Position numbers and translations under genes: made by a program. The notes beneath the pieces are model-generated. The model had not been told where the DNA came from. It saw only the letters and a program-made list of their open reading frames with translations, and did no database searches. 64,000 bases of DNA from Ipomoea triloba. Its lineage: Eukaryota > Streptophyta > Magnoliopsida > Solanales > Convolvulaceae. Of the stretch, positions 1-10,018 are shown one piece after another. Numbering within the stretch: position 1 is the stretch's first letter; every line of letters starts with the position of its first letter. Location: positions 17,623,594 through 17,687,593 of the forward strand of contig NC_044917.1 of NCBI RefSeq assembly GCF_003576645.1, in the 5' to 3' direction.

Positions 1-1953
1 CTCACTAGATGGATAGAGTCTTCCTTTCTCCATCCGTGAGTTCCTAACTATGTGGATCTCAGACCTTCCATATTTGCCTTGAGGTGCATTATATGGAGTG
101 TAGCTCTTTTTGTACTTGGAATGGCCTTGCGAGAGATAGCAAGGTGATCTCTCGATATTGTTTACCCGGCCATTCTTCGTAGCTTTCCTATACTTTCCAT
201 TGCTGGTGTATAGGGACGGTTTATGAATAGCTACTCTGGTCTTTTCTGTTGGTCCTTTATGACCTTTATTTGGTTTGGGTTGAGATCCTCCATTTCTTGA
301 AGTTCCCAAACCATTGGTCTGTTTATCTCTCGAGAGATGGTCTTGATGGAACCCTAGACCGGTTCTATCACTTGTAGGTCTGTGATCAACCACCATTTTC
401 TCCATAGCTTTGGAGGAATTAGTGTATGATGCTATGACCTTTCGAAGATTAAGCTCTCTCGTCTCTCGAGCTTTGCACTCTTCAGATAGTAGGATTACTT
501 TGGCTTCTAACTCACTTACTTTGAGAGTCAGCTCCAAATTCTCTTTCGAGACGTTCTTAAGCATATCTCTTTCAGCAGTTAGCTTGCTGTTTTCATCCAT
601 CACTCTAGCATGAGTGCTATTGGCGATGTTAAGGTTCCTTCTGAGCGATTCCAACATCTCGAAGGGGTCCTCATCGCTTTTAAATGAAGAACAACGAGAG
701 GTAGAAGTAGAGCAGCGAGATGTAGGAGTAGAGGTTACCTCGTTGTCAATGGCCATTAGGCATTGATTCTCCTCTTCCTCGGTGTATAAGCAGATGAGCC
801 CCCTCTCATCCTCTGAGCTGCTGCTGCTTTTGCTGGAGCTCGACGTCTCGGACTCCTCGATTGTCCTCTCGAATTCTTCAGCAACAAGCGCCTTCCTGCG
901 CTGATACATCTTTGATGATCCTTTGAAGCCACCTTGTGTTGGCTTCTCCCTGGATTCCTCTATTCTCTTGGAATCCTTGCCTTCTTGGCCCTGATGTTTG
1001 CTTACTGGTGGGTAAGGGCATTCGGCCTTGAAATGTCCCGGTCTTCTACAGTTGTAGCATAGACCCTGATTTTCCTCCTCCGTCCATCTGGATGGATATC
1101 TCTCATTTTTCTTTCTTGAGGGGGAAGGTGAACTTTTGTTGCTCTCCTGGTTCATCTTCATGTATTTCCTGAACTTTCTCACAAAGAGAGCAAACTGTTC
1201 GTCAGACATAACATTCATAGGATTAGAGTCTGACCTTGAAGATGTGGATGGTTGCTCAGCAACAAGTGCTACGTTTCGTCGATCCACAATGTCCTCATCT
1301 CTTGGGAACATCTCGAACTCGAAGGCTTTGAGATCCCGGAAGAGTTTGTCTGTTGTGGTTTCCTTCAGATCTCGGTGATCTCTCATCGTGATCACCTTTA
1401 CTTCCCACTCCTTAGTGAGGCCACGTAAGACCTTCAGATTCAGCTCCTTTTGTGGGATCTCCTTTTCAAGGTCACTGATCTCGGTTGTGAGCTTCATGAA
1501 CCGAGACTCCATGCTGTCGATGCTCTCTCCTGGCTTCATCTTGAAGTCTTCGAACTTCTTCATGGCCACGGTGAGCTTGTTTTCCTTTTCCTGTTCGTCA
1601 CCTTCACCAATTAACATCAAAGTATCCCATACCTCTTTTGCCGTTTTGCACTTCCTCACTTTTGGGAAGATGGTTTCGTCTATAGCTCTGAAGAGAATAT
1701 CCTTGGCAATATTGTCCAGGTTGTTTCTCTTCCTATCATCACTGGTCCATTCTTCCCTAGGTTTTGGGATGTACTTTGGTGTTTCTTGGGTTTGAACTGC
1801 AGCAGTATTAACCATTAGGATCTTGACTGGTCCAGAAGTTATAACCTCGGCCATCTCATCATGGAGGGCTGATAAGTACGCAAGCATGCGTGTTTTCCAG
1901 TCGTCAAACCTGCTAAGATCAAAGAGAAGATGTCTCGACAACATGCTGTCCAT
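1..1953 (-). CDS. copia gag (UBN2-type nucleocapsid with CCHC knuckle), 3' end off window
   Basis: Reading from the ATG at 1953, the frame is open for about 650 codons to the left edge with no stop. The N-terminal part (DLSRFDDWKTRM, later WDTLMLIGEGDEQEKENKL and MKPGESIDSMESRFMKL) is the UBN2 gag core of plant copia elements, which packages the genomic RNA. A CCHC zinc knuckle (CYNCRRPGHFKAEC) lies near 1014-1055. After it comes a serine- and glutamate-rich stretch, then a stretch predicted to be helical. The start was chosen because ATG GAC AGC ATG follows the primer site by about 100 nt and begins the conserved domain. A near-identical gag fragment sits on the other strand at 34765-35246. 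Family assignment is from motifs; no database search was done. Confidence 0.85.
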   Translation of the reverse strand, partial: MDSMLSRHLLFDLSRFDDWKTRMLAYLSALHDEMAEVITSGPVKILMVNTAAVQTQETPKYIPKPREEWTSDDRKRNNLDNIAKDILFRAIDETIFPKVRKCKTAKEVWDTLMLIGEGDEQEKENKLTVAMKKFEDFKMKPGESIDSMESRFMKLTTEISDLEKEIPQKELNLKVLRGLTKEWEVKVITMRDHRDLKETTTDKLFRDLKAFEFEMFPRDEDIVDRRNVALVAEQPSTSSRSDSNPMNVMSDEQFALFVRKFRKYMKMNQESNKSSPSPSRKKNERYPSRWTEEENQGLCYNCRRPGHFKAECPYPPVSKHQGQEGKDSKRIEESREKPTQGGFKGSSKMYQRRKALVAEEFERTIEESETSSSSKSSSSSEDERGLICLYTEEEENQCLMAIDNEVTSTPTSRCSTSTSRCSSFKSDEDPFEMLESLRRNLNIANSTHARVMDENSKLTAERDMLKNVSKENLELTLKVSELEAKVILLSEECKARETRELNLRKVIASYTNSSKAMEKMVVDHRPTSDRTGLGFHQDHLSRDKQTNGLGTSRNGGSQPKPNKGHKGPTEKTRVAIHKPSLYTSNGKYRKATKNGRVNNIERSPCYLSQGHSKYKKSYTPYNAPQGKYGRSEIHIVRNSRMEKGRLYPSSE

Positions 1954-2051
1954 ATTGAAAAAAATCTCGTGCTTTGAAAATATTTAGGAAGATTTTTCAA
2001 AGAAGGATCTCTAGGCAATATAAACAAAGGTTTATATCGATCAGAGAACTC

Positions 2052-2063
2052 GCTCTGATACCA
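2052..2063 (-). other. primer-binding site (tRNA-iMet)
   Basis: TGGTATCAGAGC in element orientation, separated from the LTR end (CA at 2066-2067) by AT. It matches the 3' end of plant initiator tRNA-Met, the usual copia primer. Confidence 0.9.
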
Positions 2064-2462
2064 ATTGTTGGTCCCAAGGGGATGGGGTACAAGTCTAGAG
2101 GGGGGGTGAATAGACTTGTATAAGATTTTGCAAATCTTTTCGACCTCTCGTGTGTATTGAACTTAGGATGTTTAGGTTCGATACCTCACGAGGTGAAGAC
2201 AAAGTTTTATGCGCAGCGGAAATGTTATCCCCTTTTAGTTAGCACGAGTAGTTAGTTCGAGAGGTGCGTTTATATGCAGTGCAATCGAGAGGTTAGCGAG
2301 AGATAAAAACAGAAAGTAAATGCAAGAGAGATTTTTAAGTGGTTCGGCCAACCCGCCTACGTCCACTCTTCTTCCAGAAACTCCCTGGAAGGATTGCACT
2401 AAAAACTTCCCTTATTTAGTACAATATCGAGCGCTTGAGCTTTGATCACGAAGCTCGCCTCA

Positions 2463-2828
2463 AGCCTCAGGTTTTTCGCCCCGCTTCCAGTTACTCCACC
2501 TCTCGAGCACTTGACCTTTGATCACCAAGCCCGCGTCAAGCCTCAGGTTTCTTTCGCTCGGACAGCAGCCAGGTTACTCCGCCTCTCCTCAGGTTTTTCT
2601 CCCCGCTTCCAGTTACTCCACCTCTCGAGCACTTGACCTTTGATCACCAAGCCCGCGTCAAGCCTCAGGTTTCTTTCGCTCGGACAGCAGCCAGGTTACT
2701 CCGCCTCTCCTCAGGTTTTTCTCCCCGCTTCCAGTTACTCCACCTCTCGAGCACTTGACCTTTGATCACCAAGCCCGCGTCAAGCCTCAGGTTTCTTTCG
2801 CTCGGACAGCAGCCAGGATACTCCACCT
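2463..2828. repeat. tandem repeat, three units of 122 bp, inside the LTR
   Basis: The landmark TTACTCCACCTCTCGAGCAC recurs at 2491, 2613 and 2735, a period of 122 bp. The homologous part of the LTR at about 44410-44580 has only about one unit, so the array expanded in this lineage. It lies between the TATA box and the LTR 3' end, so it should be in the leader of the RNA. Confidence 0.85.
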
Positions 2829-3559
2829 CCCTTGCTTAATCCAAAGCAAGACGTTGTTGATAGTCACAGTTGAATGTAACAATCTCCAATCTGACCACAA
2901 GCTATCGTTGAATCAACTTTGATGTAGAACAGCTTTGGTCACCTTCTGGATGTATGACAGTTTAGCTTTGTAACTCTCTTCGAACACTAAGATGTGTTCT
3001 CTCGCTGTATTGAATATCAGGATGATATTCCAAGTTAAGCACTTTGCACTGGAACGTTTTTATCAGACACCTCTTGTTAACCTCTTGACCTCTTTCACAA
3101 CCCCTTTTTTTTCTGTGTCTTTACGTCCTTATATATGAGAGTAGAAGAATAGTTCCGTTGGAGGGAAAACTATTCCGTTTGAAATTGGTCTCCCACGCCG
3201 AACATGGGTCTTTGCACAATTTCAGCATTTTTCATGGAGTAGTGGTCTTGTAACTTGAGCCTTTTGTTTTGTAGTGAATATTCCATATTCCACTTTCTTG
3301 AGTCCATGCTTCACTTGCTTCTTTTGGATAAAGTTTCTCTTTTTATGTTCCCATCATTCCTTGTTTGGGGAATCTGACCACTTCAGGATTGGTGCACTTC
3401 TTGACCGTTTGTGGTGGAGGTCTGACGTGTCATCCACTTCCGTCCATTTGAAACCTCCCGCTCAGCACCTCTTCAATATTTTATCTCCATGATATTCTTC
3501 TTCTCCAAACTTAGAGTATTTTATCTGCATATGTTGGCTAACATTCAGCCTCTTGGAGA

Positions 3560-3740
3560 AGTGCCGGTTTATCGAGACCATAAAAGATGTCTCGACCACT
3601 TGATGTTTCAATCCCATGTATCGAGAGGTCTATCTCTCGAATATTCTTTACGTCTCGAACTCGATAGGTATATCGAGAGGTCCTTACCTCTCGAACTTGG
3701 CTTGTGTCTCGAGACTTAGTTGATGTCTCGTAGACCCTTA
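3560..3740. promoter_or_regulatory. cluster of CGAGAG/CTCTCGA inverted motifs in copia U3
   Basis: Several short inverted repeats lie here, among them CGAGAG/CTCTCG near 3629-3646, CTCGATA/TATCGAG near 3659-3676 and CGAGAGGT/ACCTCTCG near 3674-3694. The sister LTRs at 38780-38890 and 43560-43680 keep the arrangement. It lies upstream of the TATA box, so enhancer repeats are a reasonable reading, but that is inference. Confidence 0.5.
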
Positions 3741-3985
3741 TTCCTCCAGAGTTGTCTCGTGCCTGCTTCTGATCTATCTGTTTGCTTACAACACGAAAAC
3801 TTCTAAGTTGTTCAAACAAGTTTACCTTAAGCTTAAATATTTCCCGAGTTGAGCTCAAATTACCCGGTTGTATTTTCGCTCTTAGTTTACTTATCGAACT
3901 TACATTGTTTTGCCTATGTATCGAGACTTGGGGATTCTTACTTAACAGTTGGTATCATCAAAACCTATTACATGATGTTCCTAAC

Positions 3986-4596
3986 AAGAACTTGTATAAA
4001 GATTATGGAAACAACATGATGCAAGGTATATTCCTAAAGATAAACACTTACCCAAGCCTTATCATTCCTAAAAGAGCAAACTTGGTCTTGGATCTTGAAG
4101 AAGAAAGTGTAGGATTTACTTAGGGTTCTTTAGAAGTGGAAAGAATAGGATGAAATGTATTTGCAGGAGGATGAAAAGGGAAATAGGGTTGTAAGTACAA
4201 GGCTTTTATATTAGTAGGGAAAGATCATTACATATATTATGTATGTATCAACTAGGGTAAGACATGAAATAATGGGCCCTTATAAAATGGGTCTCACATT
4301 ATGTATTATACTACTAGTTTGTAGGAAATTAATCATTCAAGAATAAATATATATGTATATTGGGCCATTATATACATATTCTTACTTATAAGAATTGTAA
4401 GGATCCAATTTAAATAAATCCGTTACAAGAATTAAATCGAGAATTGGGCCTTCTGAATAAAATAATTAATTCCGGGTTCAAGAATTATATATACATATAT
4501 ATCAATTGGAAAGACTAAGCCCAATTAAATCAAATAAATCACCCGGCGGAAACGATTGCCGGTCTCAAGGTTTGAACGAATTTTCGGGGTGTTACA
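3986..4596 (+). repeat. 3' end of an LTR of unknown gypsy-like element (ends TGTTACA)
   Basis: AT-rich, non-coding sequence to the right of the copia insertion. It ends CGGGGTGTTACA at 4596, like the LTR end of element A (GGGGTGTTACA at 36485), and is followed by GTATA, which could be the target duplication. The LTR start is beyond the copia insertion and off the window. No gene is seen. Confidence 0.55.
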
Positions 4597-5528
4597 GTAT
4601 ATCTTCTAGTCCCTTTTGAAAGAAGGATGGTTGTTCAATGCTTAGTATAACATTCTTATTCTTTGTGTTAATGAAAGATCTTTTTGGGTGTTAAAATTAA
4701 AAAGATTAGTCCAAGCCCAGGAAACACTTTTAAAGTGTGGAAAGGTGCTCCTTGTTAATTAATTCTTTGACCCAACTCTTTCTCCACTGCTCTTCATGGC
4801 GACATCGAGGACGATGTCATCTTTTAAAGTGTGGAAAGGATGTCTTGCATAAGATGAGTAATCTGTTGAGTTGATAAGGTGTTAGGATAAAAGAGTGTAT
4901 TGTTTTCTGCACTATCTAGGAAGACTCTTACTTTTATGCTAAAACAAATGTTTGAAATATGGTCTGGAAGCTATCTGTGACACACACCACCATAAAAAAT
5001 TTGAAAATTCTGTATGATTGCATGTCTTTCGTCTTCTATTTTAGTGGGACCATAGTCAAGGATCGCTCGAAGTGGGAGTGTGTACCCCCTAGGCTTTAGA
5101 AAGATAAAAACTGCGAAGCCCGGAAACGAACTAAATCTAGCAGGACATGGGGCAAAAGGAGAGCTTTCAAGTTAGCTTTGAGTGAAAATAATCCCTACTC
5201 CCTAGAAAGAGGCATAAGGGGTTGACATGGTGAAACGTGAATAAAGGCTTTCAAAAAGGCCACTCCTAGAGATAAAATCCGAGGAAAGCTTTCTCGCTAG
5301 GACGTGTTCAACCATAGTCTTCGAATGCTATATCTGAAGCCGGTTGTCCACTTAAAAATGTTCCTAGGAGAAGAGAAAAATGAGAGGAGGTGAGCCACCT
5401 CGCTAGGATTCGGGCACCCATTGCACTACCTTCGAAAAAGCATGGATCTCAATGTGAAGTCGGATAGCCCGATGACGTTATCCTAGGAAGTGAGAAAATA
5501 GAGCGATCACCCAAGGTCATTACGACAC
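4597..5528 (+). mobile_element. 3' non-coding region of an Athila-type element
   Basis: No coding sequence. It carries two AAAGTGTGGAAAGG motifs (4732, 4826). The second follows ACATCGAGGACGATG, as in the 3' regions of the second Athila-type element (36600-36663) and of element C on the minus strand (near 24091). A further block at about 5040-5500 matches 36920-37380 and the complement of 23340-23850. The order of blocks is the same in all three. The stretch stops at about 5528, where an ORF1-like gene begins without the expected PPT and LTR, so 5528 is a rearrangement or assembly junction. Confidence 0.65.
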
Positions 5529-6638
5529 TTGACACCCATCCAACTCACAACAGTGGATAACTATAAAGGGAAGCAGCTTTCTGTTGGCCGTCACTTCGTT
5601 GACAACGTTTTAAGAGAATTCGGTTGTTTGAATGAAGTAAATAGGCTTCTTAGGCACCCACAGCTCCGCTATCTGTTTGAGTGGAGAGGACCCACCTATG
5701 CGCCTGTCACTTATGAATTTTTGGCAACCTTGGAAATTAGAAGGGAAGTCAACAATGCAAGAGAGTCTATTTCATTCACTCTTTTCGGCAACCACTACTA
5801 TATGTTTGTCAACACTTTGGGTGTTACACTCAGTTTCCGTGATACAGTGAGCGTGTCCATGCCATATCTCAGAGATTTCAAGGAGGATTTTGATTCAGAC
5901 GCAGTTGCTAGACAATATTGGAGAAGCATCACAAACAATGCCCCATACAACTCTTCAAACTTGAAGGCAAAACTCATCACCCGCAATGCTCTGAAGGCTA
6001 TCAGATTAGCCTTTGCTATAAATCTCTCAGGCAGAACCACAAATCGCAACAAGGTATACAAACAGGATCTATTCTACATGTGGTGCATGGAGAATGATGT
6101 TGGCATCAACATGGGCGTTCAAGCTAGAAAGTGGCTCCAGACCCAGCAAACGCCTAAGGTTCAGACTGTGTTTATTGGACCTTTTGTTACTAAACTGTGC
6201 ATCGGGTTGGGCCTATTGGATCGGTTGATGGGAGACAGATCTGAAGGTTGCACAATTTCTTTCTCCGTGGGTGAGTTCTTTGCCGCAGAATTAAAGCTTG
6301 GAGGTGATGATGCACCTGATCTAGAGGCTTCTGATGAGGATGATGATGAGGACGAGGAAGAAAATGAGGAGGAAGATGTTGCACAGGAGCAAGGCCCTAT
6401 TCCAATGGATTGGGACACGACGCAAAACATTCATATACAGCTCCATGAGGAGCAAATGAACTTTTGGCGTGAGCAGCATACATGGCAAGAAGGCCACTTC
6501 ACATCCATCTCTGCGAGACAGGATGTCCACACCGAAGACCTCAACCGCATGAGACGGGCGGTGGAGGAAAATGATAGGAGAATTGCCGCTCTTGAAGCAA
6601 GATTCGACAGGCAATTCCATCCCTTCGGTGATGACTGA
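5502..6638 (+). pseudogene. Athila ORF1-like retrotransposon protein, 5' end missing
   Basis: About 379 codons are open from 5502 to the TGA at 6638. There is no ATG near the front (the first codons are Pro, Thr and Leu), so the true start is missing or in a lost upstream part. The segment with KQDLFYMWCMENDVGINMG followed by IGPFVTKLCIGLGLL resembles the conserved core of the Arabidopsis Athila ORF-1 family (Pfam ATHILA), a plant retroelement protein of unsettled function. The C-terminal third has a run of Asp/Glu (DEDDDEDEEENEEED) and then a likely coiled coil (RRAVEENDRRIAALEARF). It lies upstream of the 3' non-coding blocks and PPT, the slot downstream of pol. The family call rests on motif memory only. 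Confidence 0.6.
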
Positions 6639-7145
6639 TGCCCTCCATCGATTTTTCTCGATCCTGACCTAATTGACATTTGATACTGAGCTCCTTGACA
6701 GTGGTTACTATGGTTGCTAGCCCCATCTGAACAGTAGGATCCCTATACGCGGGGTTCCGACTTTTATTTCCTTTATTTCTTTACTTCGCTTTACTTATCT
6801 TTATTGCTTTATGTTATTTAATTTTCAACTGCTTTACTTTTCTGCATTTCTATTCGAATAATTCTACTTATTTATATTCTTTAGTAACTAAGTTTTTGTT
6901 ATTTTTATTGCTTTTATATTTCTATCAGCTTATAATAATTGAATAGTACTCCGAAAACCCTTTTGTATGTTATGTCTCCATTTCTTATAGAGCATTTATA
7001 ACGGGAGCAGGCCTATACTGGAAGCTAAAGTGTGGAAAGAGGGATGCATACTTGGTTTATCCTCTTATCCTTTTTCTAATTTTAAGCCCCGTTTTGATCT
7101 TTAAAGTGTGAGAATATTTTCTTTATAGCTATGTGTATGAGTATA
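6639..7145 (+). other. non-coding 3' region of the second Athila-type element, left part
   Basis: AT-rich, without a gene. AAAGTGTGGAAAGA at 7028 and AAAGTGTG at 7103 are colinear with motifs at 24377-24390 and 24297-24309 (minus) in element C. GTATA at 7141-7145 is the left target duplication of element A; the sequence resumes at 36491. Confidence 0.7.
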
Positions 7146-7667
7146 TGTAATACCCCGAAATTTTTTCTTCAAAAAACAAAAAAAGGGGGAGTTTAAATTT
7201 TATTTTAGTGGCATGCTCAAGTTATGATTCATAGATATTCAGAATAATTTTTGCTAGTTAAAATAGTTGTTAATAAGCTGCGATCGTACGTACCGGTCAA
7301 GAACCGTAAGAATTTTAGGAGTTGGTGTTCGGACCCGATAGTCCTAGGAAATGGATTATTAGACACCATATTATTATTCTTGAATTTCCTATTTAATTAA
7401 ATTAGCCCATAAGCAGTGAAAAATTTATTTTGATCGTACATCGCTAAATTTCGCGGTGTACCGAACCTAGCCCAATTTTGAGTTTCAGTCTAGGATAAAT
7501 TTTTGGTTTCAAAAATTATTGACTTAAATTAGTTTCTACCGAGAATTCATCTGTTTTAATCCCGATCAGTCTAGGTAAGATATTTTTCAAGATCAAACCA
7601 TAGGAAAGTGACACTTGTCTCAATTATTTACCACATGTTGGTGTGGACTAGTCAACCAAGTGAGATC

Positions 7668-7680
7668 AAATTATAAAGCC
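7668..7680 (+). promoter_or_regulatory. TATA-like box of element A LTR
   Basis: AAATTATAAAGCC, followed by pyrimidine-rich and GA-rich sequence. It is conserved at 33005-33017 and, on the other strand, as AAATTATAAGG in the LTR of B (13892-13902). Confidence 0.55.
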
Positions 7681-7985
7681 ATTTTTTCCCCTTTCTTCTT
7701 CATTTGGACAAAAATTGCAAGGAGAAGAGAGAGAGAGAGAGATCATCTTTTTCCTCCATTAAAGCTTCACCTTCCATAGCCAAAGTTTCTTCACAAGTCT
7801 CAAGCTTTTCGGTAAAACTTTAATTTTATTCGGTAGAAAGCTTTATTTTCCTTCCTAGACCTTGAATCTAAGCTTAGTTTCTTAATATTTGTTGTTATGA
7901 TGTTAATTTTTCTCCTAGGGTTTTGAGTAAAAATTGGGGAAAAAGTCCAAGATTTGCTTCTACGGTGTTAGTAAACTTTCTCGAG

Positions 7986-8231
7986 GTAAGGAATCCCTTA
8001 AGTAGGTTAAGGTCACTTGAAATTGGATAATTGATTTTTGGTTGAAATATGGTGAGATCTAGGTGGAAATATTGTGTACATGATTGTATGTATAGTATAT
8101 ATGAAATTGTATTTTGCATAATATATAGGAATAAATTGTTGTGTTGAGGAGATGTGGTAGTTAATATGCCTAAATATCTAAATTAGAGATGTTAGGTGTA
8201 TTATATATTATATGTATGTACGTATAAGTAT

Positions 8232-8275
<44 letters not shown>

Positions 8276-9616
8276 CGTGTGATGTATGTATATGTAAAAT
8301 CGTGTATATGTGCGTATATGGGTATAAATACATGCTCAATGAGTATGTATGTATAATTAAAATAGAATGTTGTATTAAGTATATATACATATATGTGATA
8401 TATATGTTAACCTTGTATATCTATACGTATGGGTATTGTGGAAATTATACTATGTATATGGGTAGTATGGGAACTTTTATGTGAGTATGCTAAATTGTGC
8501 GAGGCGTTATGTTGATTGCCTAAATACATATATGAAGTATTATGCACTTATGTGATGTGATAATGGAATAATGTGGGATAGTTACACTTTATTACCCCGG
8601 TGTATGGTAATTAGTGTATTATCAAAATGTTTTGAGAAATAAACCTTTTGGACAAAGTTAAGAGTGTTGAATGTTTTCAAGTTGGAACTTGGTTTTGTGG
8701 AATATGTCCAAAAAGTAATTTTTGACTCAAGGAAGATGAGGAAGAAGGAAAATTGTTTTCAAACCCTTAGTTTCTAGTAAAGTTGAGGAGGACCTTGATT
8801 AGCCTTCGGGTGGCTTAAAGTGACCTTGTCCAAGGTTGTTATATTTAGTATGATCATTCATACGGAAGGAGTGAAGTCTATTCGCCGGGTACTATATAAC
8901 TCGTTTGGATGAGGTATTCCTGCGAGGGTGTGCACACTTAAAGTATAGTTACTCTAGAAAGTCTGGGTAGGTGTCGTTTCTATGGACCTAGTAGGGCCAG
9001 CTAGGGACCATTTTAACGAACCTTACGTCCAGGGCATCAGTGTTAGACCGGGTGATGACCACTAAACCCGAGTTCGATGATCCAAGTGGTCAAGAGAGGG
9101 AGTCAAGAGAATACTCCAAAGGCCTCACGCTTTCTACAAAGAAACTAAGTGGAGAATTTCGTATGAAAATGTAGTTACTCTGTAGCTATGCTAAAGAGAG
9201 ATGTGACGATTGTTTAAGCAAGAAAGGGTGTTGATGAATCCTATTTGAGAAAAAGTTAGTGGAATTTCCCTATGAGGAAGCTTTTCAAGTACAGAGTGGT
9301 GATTTAAATGCGAAGTTCATAAAATCTTTCCACTACTTGATTCCATGCTTAAATGTTTAGTGATGCGTTGAGTAATGTGTTTCTTGTTAAGCAATCCCTT
9401 ATCCAAAGATTTTCTATTGTATTCCATTCTTGATTATTACTTGTGCAAGCTATACTTGATAACCTATTTGTAGGTTAAGTGTCAATGAGGAGAATGGTAA
9501 TAAAGGTTTTGTTTAAATATACCTGTTTTGTAAACCTTTATTTAATTTTGGGTGACCCATGGATCCCTTACTTAGCTGTCGCGGTAACTGCACTTCAATG
9601 TGTTTTTATTTAACAG
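7986..9616 (+). other. candidate intron inside the LTR (1631 bp)
   Basis: The donor CGAG|GTAAGG at 7986 matches the plant consensus closely. The acceptor is a T-rich tract ending TAACAG at 9616, directly before an ATG. The sibling LTR B keeps both sites (donor at 13641, acceptor TTATCAG at 12252, minus) although the intervening sequence is diverged. In the 3' LTR of A the donor is kept (33321) but the acceptor reads ACAA instead of ACAG. Splicing itself is inferred. Confidence 0.5.
8233..8272. repeat. (TA)n microsatellite
   Basis: About 20 TA units inside the LTR; a longer copy is at about 33568-33616 in the 3' LTR. The IYIYIY-type reading frames over it are artefacts of the repeat. Confidence 0.9.
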
Positions 9617-10018
9617 ATGTCATCTAGTGTGGGCTCCTGGAGCCCGATGAGCTCAGGGAGCTCATCTGAGTTTACATTCCCGACTATGGACTATGATGAC
9701 TACACCCAGTTTTTGATAGGCGAAGACCCCTATGTTCCTAGCTACGCTCCTGATCCTCCTGCTCCTCCTTCTCCGCAGTATAGCCCTCCCCCAGCTTATC
9801 CATCTACACCCTATGGCATTCCGGTTCGCAACTGGCAACCGACTTTTCTGGATCATGCCCAAGCTAGGCACGGGTTTTACCCTATAGAGGTGTTAGAGGG
9901 GAGTGATCCCCTAGAGTTCGTTGTCTTCTATCCCTATCCGTGGGACCCCAATCCTTCGGAGTATTGGGATGAGTGGTCTATGGTGATCACTCCTTGCTAC
10001 TTTTTGGATCATCTCTAG
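9617..10018 (+). CDS. LTR-encoded Pro-rich ORF, C-terminus cut by rearrangement
   Basis: ATG follows the candidate acceptor CAG directly. The predicted protein (133 aa) starts MSSSVGSWSP, has an acidic-aromatic block (DYDDYTQFL), a Pro/Tyr block (YAPDPPAPPSP) and a conserved C-terminal block (FYPIEVLEGSDPLEFV, PYPWDP, WDEWSMVITPC). It ends after FLDHL, where the LTR is broken. The intact copy at 35710 continues into GEWHLVWGT. Three copies in two LTR families keep the same blocks. I recognise no known domain. Confidence 0.55.
   Translation: MSSSVGSWSPMSSGSSSEFTFPTMDYDDYTQFLIGEDPYVPSYAPDPPAPPSPQYSPPPAYPSTPYGIPVRNWQPTFLDHAQARHGFYPIEVLEGSDPLEFVVFYPYPWDPNPSEYWDEWSMVITPCYFLDHL

Larger units (their letters stand above)
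1..3985 (-). mobile_element. Ty1/copia retrotransposon, 5' part (LTR, primer site, gag)
   Basis: Read on the minus strand, this is the first part of a copia element: an LTR (3985 down to 2066), a 2-bp spacer, a tRNA-iMet primer-binding site, then a gag reading frame open to the left window edge. Pol and the 3' LTR lie outside the window. The right end is TGTTAGGAAC... in element orientation and is followed by AGAAC (3986-3990), the candidate 5-bp target duplication, whose partner is out of view. The element is inserted in an older LTR fragment that continues to 4596. The gag has no internal stop in the part seen, so this is one of the younger insertions in the window. Confidence 0.9.
2066..3985 (-). 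repeat. copia 5' LTR, 1920 bp
   Basis: Begins TGTTAGGAAC and ends GGGACCAACA in element orientation. It is closely related to the LTRs at 38513 and 43289. A TATA-like box (CATATATAAGG) lies at 3128-3140. It contains a 122-bp tandem array (2463-2828) and, near the U3 start, a cluster of CGAGAG/CTCTCG motifs. Nothing in it looks like a host gene; the ORFs in this interval are frames through the repeats. Confidence 0.88.
7146..10018 (+). repeat. element A 5' LTR, truncated
   Basis: Colinear with the 3' LTR pieces 21209-21644, 32921-34529 and 35280-36064. About 420 bp of the LTR end and the primer site are missing: at 10018 the sequence switches to antisense gag of element B. The LTR holds a TATA-like box, a (TA)n tract, a candidate intron and an ORF. 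Confidence 0.85.

Noticed and set aside
1136..1795. Plus-strand ORFs over the copia gag
   Set aside because: They are antisense frames of the long minus-strand gag, which has the UBN2 and CCHC motifs.
8212..8484. ORFs encoding Tyr-Ile repeats at the (TA)n tracts (also 33505-33829)
   Set aside because: They are readings of a dinucleotide repeat on both strands, with no conserved protein around them.
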